A stretch of 64,000 nucleotides of DNA from Scolanthus callimorphus. Its lineage: Eukaryota > Cnidaria > Anthozoa > Actiniaria > Edwardsiidae. How positions within the stretch are numbered: position 1 is the first letter of the stretch; each line of letters starts with the position of its first letter. This document shows, one piece after another, positions 34,601 to 45,000 of the stretch. Both the position numbers and the translations under genes were made by a program. Under the pieces are notes generated by a model. The model had not been told where the DNA came from, searched no databases, and saw only the letters and a program-made list of their open reading frames with translations. Location of the stretch: NCBI GenBank assembly GCA_033964015.1, contig CM066924.1, forward strand, positions 24,548,280-24,612,279, in the 5' to 3' direction.

Positions 34601-37600
34601 AGCCAAGAGCCCAGCGACTAACACACAGGACAAAGGGTCAGTTGTGACTTCATCGACATCTGCGCCACCGCCCCAGAAACTAGAGGACGAGTTGGCGGCG
34701 ATTGAGGCACTTTTCGGACAAACGGACTCAAAAGAATCGAAAGACTCGAAAGATAAACCTGCTACTACTGCTAGTTCTAGTTAAAACTGACATAATTTTA
34801 TCATATATATCTGCTTTTTTCAACAGTAAAGCGGGAAGAAATTCAAGTAAATGTCTTTGTTGAGTCTTTGAGTCATTTTTCAGAACACAACATGGTATGT
34901 TAATAATCGTATTTTAGATACATTTTAGATCAAACAGTTCTCGAAGAAAAGCTTCTCAATAACTGTTTATAGGTCGGGTGATAGAGGTTTACTAGTATAG
35001 TAAAAGAGCCTCGCGGAGGTGCTCGTCGGGAACTTTCGATTTTACCCTAAAAGGTACCAAACATGGCGTCGCTTAGTTGATTATTTTGACCCCTAAAAGA
35101 TAATAACAAGACGTTTTTCCCTCGTAAATTTTCTCTCGTATTTGTTTACGAGGGAACATACGTCTGCGATTAGCGAGATTTGCTAGAACGGACCTCTAAA
35201 ATTGCAAACGTCAACCCGGAACTAGGTTGGTTAATGAAGGCGAGACGGAACTCCTCGGTCTCCTCAGTTTTACCAGAACCAGTTTCGACCACGACCCGAC
35301 CTGACTATGCCACTATGCTCAAAATTATGCCGACATAATGTGTCTAACTCTACTCTATAAAGTGTTGCTGCTTGTGTGGAGTAACCTGCGTTGCCGACGG
35401 ACTTGAAAGTCGGCCTTAAAGGGGCGCACTCGCACGCTTGCCTATAAGCCCGGGGGGAGGGGGGGGGGAGGTCCGTTCTAGCAAATCAAGCAAATCACAC
35501 TTCTTGGTAGCCTGAATTTCAGACGTATTTTCCTTTGTAAATAATACGAGAGAAAATTACGAGGGAAAAATACGTCTTGTTGGTACCTTTTATGGGTCAA
35601 AATCAACTAAACGACGCCGACGAGCACCCCCGCCCAAAAAATATGGGAGTCCCCCACCCCACGGGCCTACAAGCAAGTAATTCAGATCACAATCCAAGTC
35701 CATCCTCTTGATAATAGATAAAAACACTATAGATTTATATTGATTTAAAAGTTAAAAGGTCATTTAACAAACCTGGACTGTTATTTTGGTTATTCCCAGT
35801 AAACTTCAATGTATTTTGGTGATTAGAATTAGACTTATTTTTTGATAGGTTGTACAAAAATTAAGCGTGCGTTTGGCTGGCAACACAGGCTTCTTGTTGG
35901 GTTGTAAAAAACAGTCAGGGTCGAGAACCAGGAAATAAATTGAGTAGTATGCAATGAACCATTTCTTGAAGGAGTTTCAAGCCGACCTGTATGTCCACCA
36001 AATTTGGGAAGATCCGCGCCTTGCTTTCGGAGCAGCTAACGAAACCATCTTACTTCAAGGCGATGACACCGAGTTGATCTGGCTTCCTGATCTCTATTTT
36101 AATAATGCAAGGAAAACTCAAGTCCAAAAAGAGGTTCGTGCTGTTCTTATAACAGGGAAAGGAAAAGTTTACCATTCGGCTAGGTAAGCGTCCCCAGTCT
36201 CGGAAGAAAGAAAGAAACTGAAGCACTTTGTAAAGTTGTTAAAACAAGTGAGAGTAGTATCATAATTAAAAGAAGCCATAAAATAACCCGTCACCTTATG
36301 ACGAAAAGGTTGAGCGAAGATATTTTGAAACCGACTATACAGTATTACATTCAAACTTACATACACTGGCCGAATATCAGACACTTTTCAATTCCTTAAT
36401 TTCACGGAATCGAAAAGAAATGAAAAGTATACTTTTAAAAGCTCTGCTCAGCAAAATACCAAAATACGCGCAGCCAAAAATGGCGGGAATTGAGGCGACA
36501 CAGACACATGGGAAGGGAAAAGCTGAAGGTGTTTGGAGCGTGCGCACAATAGAGCACCGATTTCATATGCTCAGGATTCTCCAATCAGGGAGCTTTAAAG
36601 CTTCCTCTCAACAGTTAAATAACGGCCATTGTCATTTTCCATCTACCCATATAACCAAATGCAAGAGAGACACGAAAAATAGGCGTAATTTAACAAGCGT
36701 ATCAACGTTTCAGGTCTCTAATAACGCTATCCGTTTCGATGGATCTTCGGAATTATCCGATGGATGAACAAGACTTGAATATCACCATAAACAGTTGTAA
36801 GTAAAACTGTCGCTTTTGTAGCACGAATTGCAAAAAAAAAAAAAAACGACACTCAACGCAAATATTATACGCAAAAACTGTGGATGTTGTATGTTTGGAA
36901 ATATATATGTCAACTTTTTACTCCGAGAAGCCGTGGTTTTGGAATTTGGGTGTGCAACCAGCGCCGGAAGTCAAAGTTATATTAATTAGCTATCACTCAG
37001 ATATAAGACCCTATTTGATCTTGTTTGACTACAAAGGTTCTTATTCGGGTTTTAACATGGCAAACTCCCACTAGGAGCAGTTCAAGTGTACCACTAGATG
37101 CTTACAGGGTAAAAAAACGCTCCACCAGGGGCGTAGCCAGGGGGTCAAGGCCCCCCCCCCCTTTCTCGGAAATTTTCCCATACATTTACTATATTTGCTG
37201 GAGAAAATTTGCGCATTTTCGTCCCATGTTTTCACTATCCGGCCCCCCCTTCAGAAATTCCTGGCTACGCCGCTGTCCACGAACCCCAAATTCAGCTTTT
37301 CTCGTTTCACAAATGCAAAAACAATGGATAATGACACCACGCTTAACGAGCGTCCTTGAAATCTCATTTCACGAAAAAAAAGGACGATTTCACGTTTCTC
37401 GATGGCCAAATCTCGTTTCTCGAAATAACCCTTTACCGCAATGATCTTACATGCTTTTTTTTCTAATCGTATTCTAGCTTTTGGTTCTAAATGCTTTCAC
37501 GCTATCATGTTTCTTTCCTAGATATACATACCACAAGCACGTTCCACCTCGAATGGTTTCAAACTAGCTTCAAAACAATAGAATTCTCAACATTTTACAT

Positions 37601-40111
37601 GGTTTCCTTCAAGAATACTACCTCTTTTCAAGTATCGGGTAAGAATTATTGTTTGAAAGTATTGAGCATGGATAGAGTTTAAGGTTTGATACTGACAGTG
37701 TAATAGGCTATCTACACTCTATTTTTATGGGACCTTAAACTTGCAAAATGACGTCACAGTCGTAATACGCAAAAATACTGGATGCGAAGCATGATATCGT
37801 GAATAGTCCAGTTTCGAATTCTCTAATCTACCGCTGAATAGGCATCAACGGCGCATAAATACAGTGGGAGCCTCGATTTGAACCCGAAAAGTTGCGAATA
37901 CCAACGAGTCCAAAAAGTTTTGTCTATTGTCTCCATTCAAGCTTCATCAGTTTCTCGTCGGTATTCACAACTTTTTCTACTTCAAACCGAGGCTCCCACT
38001 GTATTTATGCGCCGCCGATGCCTATTCAGCGGTAGATTAGAGAATTCGAAACTGGACTATAAGCAGGCGAGTTTGATTGGTAAAGAATGATTTTGAAAAA
38101 TTGTTGGGTGAAGTTGTTTAAGTGGCAAGGTTGGGTGCAAAAGCTTGCAAGGCTATCTATGTACAAATCGCAACCTTTTGTCTCATTAACACAGAAAAAT
38201 ATGTAACAGGAAGCTTTTAGCTAGTGGCTAAATCTATATATTATCTATGGCTGGACCGCCAGATGGTAGAGCGGCGGTCTGGCGTGCTGGATGTCGTGGG
38301 TTCGAACATCGTGGGGACTTTCTCTAAAAAATTGAGAAGGTGCTGCCTTCTCTAGTATCTCATCTGCAAATAGCCAGACCTTCGCGTCTTCTCGGATAAG
38401 GACGTAAAACCGTTGCACCCGTATCTCACAAGCACTACATTAATCTGAACAAGAGAGAGAGACGTTAAAGAACCACTAGGACGCGTGAGTGACCATCCTC
38501 AGTGTCTGTGCTTACGACCACTTGGCAGTCATTGGCGCCGTGAGATCCAGCGTAATTCAGCTTACGGGCTGCAAGTCTGGAGAGTCGGTCTCTACACATT
38601 TACATGTTTTATTTTTTATATACCTGTATCACGTACTAATAGATACTTCTGTTCCTCCAGAAACGACAGGAATGTATCAATATCTGACTCTCTCTGTGAA
38701 GGCCAAAAGACGACTGGGATACTTCCTCATGCAGTTCTATCTCCCAAGCGCTGCATGTACGATCATATCGTGGCTTCCCTTTTTCATGGACCGCTATGGC
38801 ATCGGAGAACGGATGGCACTCTCAATTACGACCCTCCTGACGGAAATGTTCCTGTTCCAATACATGAATAACGCCATGCCACAAGTCAGTTACGTGAAGG
38901 CGTCAGACCAATATATACTGGTCTCCTTTCTTCTGATATTCTTTGCTCTTCTGGAAAACATATTGGCGTATTGCCACCGGGGTGACATTAGAAAAAGAAG
39001 AAACAAAATGAGGGAAATGCCAATGAAAGAACAGACGGTAAGTAGTTGCCTGACTTAGCTTTAGTCCAGAGAAATGCCAGTCTAAGAGCCGTGCCAATCG
39101 CAGTTGATTGAATATCATCATTTTAGAAACATAGTCTTGGACAAAACATGTACTAGCAACAAGTGCAACAAGAGCACAACTTTCTATGACTTTATCGGCG
39201 CAATAGAGCACGCGTGATGTTGGGAGAGACACGAGAACGTTGTAAAATCACGAAACGTTTCGTGTGTCTCTACGAACATCATAAGTGCTCTATTTGCCGA
39301 TAAAGTCATAGAAAGTTGTGCTCTAATGCTTTTATGATATCGGGGAAGGACCATTGATTTGTCGGTGTAACAGAGCATAGATTTGGACCAATCAGAGCGC
39401 GCGTTATATCGTAGCTATATATAATTCACTGTAGAAGAGTCAAAGCCCAAGTGCTTGCAAAACTAGTGCATATTTTGCATTCCCAAACCAATGACTAATA
39501 ATCTAAAACACAGCTTCGAGTATTCTGGGGTAGTCGTCATGGTACTGTAAGCTACGTAAGCCATTGATCCCTATAGAATTTCGTAGGGGAATAAATAACT
39601 AAAGTATGTATCAAAGAGCACACACACGGCAAACACGTAAGACAGTATTTTTAATAGATCGGATGTATTTTTACTGTTTAAACAAAGCTTCATTTATTCA
39701 TAACAAAGGAAAGATTAACCCTCCTTCAACTGTACACCATCCGTGCAACAACAACCAAGGACATTTAGACAGGCACTCAGTCAAATTTCACCTCTCCAAG
39801 TAAACGAATCGATCGTGTCAGGGCACATGCTCCCGTAATAATACTCCAACTTCTATGGTTGACTCATGTAAGCTGATCGGTTTTCAATCCATAAAGTTGA
39901 TGCGTTTATTACTTTCTCGAAACAGGTCAGTGGCCTTCACCAAAATGAGGTTGCACTTTCTGCCATCGAGATGGGACATTGTGCTCCTGACTCCAGGCCA
40001 GTGAGAGACTTGAGCAAGCTTATTGATCAAACATCTAGGGTAGTTTTCCCTGTAGTTTATGTAGTTTTTGTCGTTGTCTATTTTGCTAAAGGTTTGACAT
40101 ATTATAATTAA
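28689..40111 (+). CDS. pLGIC subunit (GABA-A/glycine receptor-like), gene 3, complete
   Basis: Predicted 404-residue channel subunit. Exons: 28689-28747, 30593-30705, 34827-34894, 35972-36183, 36714-36796, 37522-37638, 38661-39037, 39926-40111 (TAA). All borders are GT-AG and 1215 nt join in frame. Signal peptide about 1-19; a single extracellular Cys near residue 23 (ISMCEG); NVT glycosylation site; loop D-like YVHQIW; loop A-like WLPDLYFNN; NYPMDEQ Pro-loop with Val158 and Leu172 in place of the two cysteines; M1 with FYLPS (the other copies have FPC); M2 after GIGER with Glu267 at -1' and Leu277 at 9'; M3; a short loop; M4 ending GLTYYN. Intron 2 contains a LINE, a MITE and a SAM-like ORF. 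It is the closest relative of the pseudogene at 16690-26250. Confidence 0.92.
28748..29800 (+). other. Gene 3 intron 1, duplicated segment
   Basis: Matches the pseudogene's first intron (about 16749-17880) in many blocks, for example GAACGCAATCC, ACCCTGATAATGCATTCTA and the CACAATGGTGGTTCC stretch. It marks the extent of the duplication. No coding signal was seen. Confidence 0.6.
29802..30077 (+). mobile_element. MITE family A copy
   Basis: Begins AGAGCGGATTTCACATGACT and ends with the inverted AGTCATGTGAAAACCGCTCT. Inside are several CCAATCA or TGATTGGCT boxes in opposite directions. Other copies lie at 47273-47528, 58336-58581 and 61979-62233. TA borders the element. Confidence 0.85.
30079..30420 (+). 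repeat. Tandem repeat, about 122 bp period, nearly three units
   Basis: The block GTTTTAACCGTGCTAACAAA recurs near 30089, 30207 and 30325, each with TATGTACCTCTGTCGCGCGG and AATGAAAAAAGTTGTCGC. The pseudogene intron has a single related stretch (about 18370-18440), so the expansion probably took place after the duplication. Confidence 0.85.
31141..34056 (+). mobile_element. MITE family C copy interrupted by a LINE
   Basis: The left end CAGGGGCGTAGCCAGGAT (31141) and the right end TAGCTACGCCCCTG (to 34056) form an inverted pair. The LINE 31193-33960 sits between them. A complete short copy is at 37136-37275. CCAAG and CCAAA flank this copy, a possible 5-bp duplication with one mismatch. It lies in gene 3 intron 2. 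Confidence 0.8.
31193..33960 (+). mobile_element. 5'-truncated, broken LINE (CR1/L2-like), endonuclease and RT remains
   Basis: Three successive frames. 31199-32488 holds the C-terminal half of an APE-type endonuclease (ILGDLNCDG, LLDVIL, then SDHSIVF) and the start of the RT (SPGPDKISARVLKD). 32485-33045 holds RT blocks (NNRPLSLL, LLDLSKAFDSIDH, GVPQGAILSPLLF and the catalytic YVDD). 33163-33843 holds the C-terminal region (KDLGVILDPHLTYDRHI, LNWLPVKEQ). A frame change with a loss of roughly 30 codons lies near 32465, and another frame break near 33045-33160. The start is cut in the endonuclease and the 3' end is an ATT-type tail. It cannot move on its own. The reading frames are otherwise well preserved, so it is not very old. 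Confidence 0.9.
34383..34784 (+). CDS. Small SAM-like domain protein ORF in gene 3 intron 2
   Basis: A 133-residue frame from ATG 34383 (an ATG at 34332 would add 17 residues). It starts with a lysine-rich MTSKKQKGGKK. About residues 15-70 look like a sterile alpha motif: WLLSFG, LPDNLLEVL, ILLGLTERDISDLGLSVG, LLRKAI. The C-terminal half is low-complexity Ser/Thr/Lys-rich with an EDELAAIEALFG segment. There is no intron, and the stop lies 42 bp before the acceptor of gene 3 exon 3. It could be a retrocopy, a transposon-encoded ORF or a small host gene. There is no in-frame splice link to the receptor. Confidence 0.5.
   Translation: MTSKKQKGGKKSMFSSWLLSFGAEHALPDNLLEVLSSNDVDSEEILLGLTERDISDLGLSVGLKVLLRKAIAAAKSPATNTQDKGSVVTSSTSAPPPQKLEDELAAIEALFGQTDSKESKDSKDKPATTASSS
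35010..35650. repeat. Long foldback element in gene 3 intron 3
   Basis: The left arm (about 35014-35170) has GGTGCTCGTCGG, TAAAAGGTACCAA, CAAGACGTTTTTCCCTCG and TTTCTCTCGTATT. The right arm (about 35520-35635) has the inverse of each, ending in CGACGAGCACCCCC. A G-run lies at 35450-35472. It is related to the 53125-53550 and 62690/63820 sequences by the TGACCCCTAAAA and ATACC motifs. Confidence 0.75.
37136..37275 (+). mobile_element. MITE family C, 140 bp, complete
   Basis: Starts CAGGGGCGTAGCCAGG and ends CTGGCTACGCCGCTG, flanked by TCCAC at 37131-37135 and 37276-37280. C-rich and G-poor blocks lie inside. It is in gene 3 intron 5. Confidence 0.85.
37805..38062. repeat. Foldback with about 70 bp arms
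   Basis: The left arm (GTCCAGTTTCGAATTCTCTA near 37805, then ACCGCTGAATAGGCAT and ACAGTGGGAGCCTCG) recurs inverted at about 37988-38060. The arms are almost perfect. It lies in gene 3 intron 6. Confidence 0.85.
38252..38625 (+). mobile_element. SINE, near full length
   Basis: A tRNA-like head (TGGTAGAGCGG as A box; GGGTTCGAACATC as B box), then CCTTCGCGTCTTCTCGGATA, GACGTTAAAGAACCACTAGG, the CCTCAGTGTCTGTGCTTACG block and GAGTCGGTCT. It shows the full order of which other copies (8440, 13640, 25228, 40711) keep parts. It lies just before gene 3 exon 7. Confidence 0.8.
39175..39325. repeat. Foldback in gene 3 intron 7
   Basis: GACTTTATCGGCGCAATAGA near 39188 pairs with CTATTTGCCGATAAAGTC near 39290, with AGAGACACGAGAACG and CGTGTGTCTCT inside. 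The open frames across it follow from the palindrome. Confidence 0.8.
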
Positions 40112-40117
40112 GCCACT

Positions 40118-40467
40118 TAAGGCCCGTTCACACAGCGCGATCTTAGCTGCGATTTGAGGTGCAATTTTTGCGGTGATCGTCGACGTCATATCGCGTAGTG
40201 TGAACGGCCGGCGATTTGGCTCTGCGATATTTGTCAGTTTGTTGGCGATCTGAAGAAATCGCACCCGCATCGCAGTGGAATTTGAACATGTTCAAAACGC
40301 CTGCGACGTCGCGGCGACATCGCAAGTGAAATCGCCACAAGATCACCTCCCGTTCACACCGCGCGATGTGGCATCGCCATGGGATCGTCAAATAAACCAC
40401 ACCTCAAATCGAGCCGTGTGAACGGGCCTTTTCGCAGCTGAAATCGCGCCGTGTGAACGGGCCTTTA
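40118..40467. mobile_element. MITE family D copy in gene 3 3' flank
   Basis: Begins TTAAGGCCCGTTCACACAGC about 7 bp after the stop of gene 3 and ends GTGTGAACGGGCCTTT; the right end occurs twice (40415-40432 and 40450-40467). The stop codon is so close that any 3' UTR of gene 3 must include it. Confidence 0.75.
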
Positions 40468-40492
40468 GGTTTAGGTCATCTGTAGCGGATAC

Positions 40493-40519
40493 GGGGGGGG
40501 GGGGGGGGGGGGGGGGGGG
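40493..40519 (+). repeat. Poly-G run
   Basis: An uninterrupted run of about 26 G. Similar, shorter runs are at 16538, 35450, 53131 and 59509. It can form G-quadruplexes and is prone to length errors in assembly. Confidence 0.9.
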
Positions 40520-40710
40520 TTACAAAAACTGGTTCAAAACGGCAAAATGTACTCCTAAAGACTAGGTTCTACTCCCGGGGGTCTACTAGCCCTTATTGGC
40601 AAATCTGAAGACTTCAAACCAGAAACGCAGCCCCGTATCCAAACACCTGGATTTCACCCTGGACATACGTCCGTCTATTCATGAGCCGTTCCTTATTAGG
40701 GCAATGGAGA

Positions 40711-41070
40711 AGCGCGGTTGGCTCAGTGTTATGGCGCTGGGTCTCTCACTGCTGTGATACAGGTTCGACTCCTGGCCGGGACAGAGGAAATTTTCTTTCT
40801 GTTCTGGTCTCAGTCGAAACTGGTTCATATTGTGGGTTGAACGTTGTTTTACTGTGTTTCACGTCTTTCGGATGAGACCATAAACCGAGGTCCCGTCTCG
40901 CCTTTCTACTCTGTTCAGTATCAGGGGGGACGTTAAAGAACCCTCTAGCAGTTACCACCCTCAGTGTCTGTGCTTATGACCTCTTGGCTGCCAGTGGCGC
41001 CGTTGAGACCCAGCGCAATTCAGCTTACGAGCTGCAAGTCTGGGGAGTCGGTCTCACACATTTACATTTA
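40711..41070 (+). mobile_element. SINE with good B box
   Basis: The head has GGTTGGCTCAGTG and GGTTCGACTCC. Then come GTCTTTCGGATGAGACCATA, GACGTTAAAGAACCCTCTAG and CCTCAGTGTCTGTGCTTATG, ending in the GAGTCGGTCTCACACATTTA block. It is a different subfamily from the 38252 copy because its middle part differs. Confidence 0.75.
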
Positions 41071-42015
41071 ATGAGATTTCCCATATTTGGGCGTAGACCT
41101 GTAGACAGGATTTCCAAGACAGGGGTTCCAAATTGGGTTCAAAATGAAAAAAAAAGTTTGTTCTCAAATACTAGACATAGTGAAGGTACCTAACGTCTAT
41201 TCGAATAGGCAACCTCTCGTTTATTCTTATTTGTAACAGTCTTCTATATAGTATTTGATTCATGATTGAAAACGATGTAAAAAGGTTGTAAATAATTTAG
41301 CGTGTAAACTGTTAAGGAACAGTTTTTAACTTTCCTTGCCACTATTGTACAACAGTTATGCGTATGTGGAACGTACAACTAGTGACTAATTTCTGACTAA
41401 TAATATTAGCAAATAATATTGAAATGACTTTCAGTTTAAAAACGTACTATAAAAAGGTATTATAACTAGAAATCACCTGCCTCACTAAAATGATTAATTT
41501 GTGGCATAGGCATTTGCTGCGCTGTGAAACACGTAAGCTTTGATCATTACAAGTTAAGTGATGACCAATCGAAATAGTGAAGGTGCGAAAGATTGTCATT
41601 GTTCATGTAGCAGTTGCCCCAAGCTCAGAAGCATTCCAATATTATTAAACCGACTTATTAAATGTGACTAAATTAATGTATTTTTTCGTTATAGTTCAGA
41701 ATCCAAATAACGATGCCACGCGAAACCGTCCTCACGCTGTTAAACTTAATAAAACTTGATTGTAACTTAAAAGAAACCCAGAGTGATTACAAAGTTTAAA
41801 TGTGAATTTTCTGCATGGACTACGGATATAGCTGTGTGCATCCACCTATCCACGTTATAGCGCGAAAAACAAGATTGACGATTCTTGTCATTCTGATTTT
41901 CAGCAAAACATTATGCTCATCAATTATTAAATTAGCAGTCAGAGTTCTTCATATGTTAAAGACATGACATACCTTCCCCATTACTATGTGAACAGAACAA
42001 AATAACGTGTTTACA
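41071..42015. other. Intergenic, gene 3 to gene 4
   Basis: About 0.95 kb AT-rich sequence directly upstream of the gene 4 signal exon. No repeat or coding signal was recognised. The gene 4 promoter would be expected here. Confidence 0.35.
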
Positions 42016-45000
42016 ATGATCGTACAGAGAAGGTTGTTATATTTTCGCTTCTTGCAGAACTGGTTCTTCTTGCAATGATCAGGTAAGTCAGATCAAAGCG
42101 ATGATTTCTCTTATAACACATAACTAAATCACCCTATTTAGCGCCCGAAAGCACTCGCCGAAAGAGACTTGAAAGAGATGCGCCCTTTATATGCGCGAGT
42201 TTCATTTAACGCCTACTATAGCAAGTGGTTCGCAACAGGCTATAGACATGCATTTCAGTTAACTGATAAGACTGATAAGCCAGATATTTTCGAAAAAACA
42301 TGATTTTATGCAGGAATAGCCGGCACCTGTTTGAGGGTGTTTTCCCCGAGTAAAACATAGAATATATTTCTAGCTATTTCTTGTAGTGGACCCAAAATGG
42401 AGGCACGGGTCCAGGGATTAGCGGTCCTTTGAGGGGATATTCCATTCAACCAAAATAGGCGTATATATTATTAGCTGGGAGGGACGGAATAAATAAGACC
42501 TAATACAGGGTTTCTAGCCCTCAATATAAATGCTGGAACCGCCTTTAAAAAATCCTACATACGCCTGGTCTGCCGACATACAAAATACATCACCAAAAAT
42601 TAGCATAAATGTCTGGCAGATTCTAAACTTCCAATAAATCGTATACATATATATATAATTTAAACAAATTTTGCATTGTATTAAAACCCAGAATTGAAAA
42701 CCCATATTAAAAACTTTGTATAAATAGTGGTAATGACAAAGTATATTACATATATCAACAATTTTATTTGGTGTTCGTCCAAGGTCCCGGGGTTGTGACA
42801 GATTCGAATAATTTTATTTTTGTTTCATATTTATTTTTGTTTCATATTTTATTAGCTTCGCCATAACATAAGCTGTACATAATGTTAGAACAAGATAATA
42901 ACATAACAGAGGAAAAACCCGGCAGGAACACCGCAACAGCAATGCTAGGTTCTGAGGGTATAATATAATAATCTATATGGTGCTGTGAGCCAAAGTGTTC
43001 CCAAAATTATTTCTTTAAATCCACCTGCTTTTATTTATGGCATTTCCTCGAGTGACACAGTCAGAGAGATAATCGGTGTTCTCAATACACTGCGCTGTTG
43101 AGCTCCGTTTACGAGACAAGTCACCACAGTACAATAGTGCTGGGATAAATTGGCTGAGTGCCCCTGCACAACGCTGGTTCTATTCGCTTCATTTGGCGAG
43201 TAAAGGTGGTAATTAAAGACTAATGTGATAATAAAAAGACGGTCAGAATTCCACCTTCTTTTATTTGTTCTTAACAAAACTCATAAAAACACCTCAAATC
43301 GTGCTACAAAACAAGTCCTGTTTATTAAGCAAGGCTCAAGCATAAGAGTCTTAGTACTAATCTGAATTGGCTTAAAAAACAGCCATCCCATCGAGAAAAG
43401 GAAATGCACCCATGGTAACTCCGTTTACTAAAACAGTAGGGCATCTGGAAAAAGGGCTAATTTCAAGTGGTGTTTTAAACAAAATTGTGTAAAACGCCTG
43501 CATTTACCTGCAGAACGGAACTGAAATTCACATTACACATAATCATTGTTATGTATTAAGATTAATTGCTATCAAATTCTCAAGTTAAAAAACTTGCAAT
43601 ATGCACTCAAAAAGACCAATTCGCAATATCCAATTCCATCCGCTCGATTATAAACAAAAATACCCCAAATTCGTGCTTCTCCGGCAGTTGAAAGGTTACT
43701 TAACAAACCTAGATGGTTATTTGTCTTATTTCTTGTGAACTGAACTTCATTTAGGATAACTTTAATTGTGCAATTTCTTTATACAAAGCTCAATATGTAT
43801 CCATTATCCAACATTGTTCTGCACGTTATGCGTTTGGGTAACACTGACCATCATCCAGATGGTCAGTGTAAAATCGGCTATTTCAGAGAAGGTTGTATCG
43901 TCACAACTGTCTGTTTCAACAAAAAGGGATCCCATTGGGACGAAATAGGTATATCAAAACAGAATCATGGACACACTTACTTACGGTAAATAGTCAAACC
44001 TACCACCCAGCTAATGGCAAGTGCACAGGGAATTTCTGCAGAAACCCATCCATGGGAAAAGCTGAATTTCCCAAGGCACACGCATGGGAAGTGTTCGGAA
44101 TTCACAAGGATACCCATACCCATGGGAAATACGAACATTTCCCATTTTCTACCATGGGGAAATTCAGCTTTCCCATGGATGGGTCTCTGCAGAAATTCCC
44201 TGTGCGTGGATCTACAATTCATCGCTCGTAAGAAATTTTGTAATGGGTTAATAATTGATGAGATTTTCCGCGTTCTTTTTAGCTTCTTGCACCGCGGACT
44301 AACAGCCAGTTATGATGGTGCAATTTTTTCTTAAATAAACATATATTCAAAGGCAAGGGATTCTTTCGATGAAAATTGGAATGACGACCCCTCCTTTAAA
44401 GGTTGCAGATTTGCAACTTGTTCGGCTCGTTCAATGTTTTCTCTCTTTCGAATATATTTTCTAAGGAGCTGCACATCAGAGATGATCCGCGTGGACAGGT
44501 GTCTAATTTAACTACCGTTTACAAACGGATCCTCGAGGGCTACGACAGAAGGCAAAGGCCGTTTTATAAAGGTATAATTTCAAAAAATGAGTGACAAACC
44601 TTCTAAGCCCTAATTGTAGATTAAATGGAAATAGCCGCAACATCAAACTTGAATAAGGGGCCTCCGGATACTGGTCAAAGATAAATGATAGAAAAGTCAA
44701 TGAACAAATGAAATTGTTTGAATCTATATACACACATGGACGGATTACAGTCATCTACGCTATTTTGGTGCACGAAAAGCGTATTTTCGTATGTAACTAG
44801 AAGAAAGAGAGAGAATTATGTTAAATATTTTTGTGATTTTGAGTTGTGTTGGAGGAAACAATTTGTTGGGAAAATTGATAATTTGGTTGATATTTATAAA
44901 TGGATTTTAGTTAAAAATTAATTCTTTTTCCTCCACAGTGAAACCAGAGAATATTAAAGTTGGTCTCTATATCAAATCGTTCAGTCACGTTTCTGAACAG

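Noticed and set aside
34383..34784. SAM-like ORF as an exon of gene 3
   Set aside because: It ends in a stop before the exon 3 acceptor, and exon 2 joins exon 3 directly in phase, as in the sister genes.
43977..44334. Overlapping frames on both strands as a gene
   Set aside because: They are mirror products of the foldback at 44022-44214.
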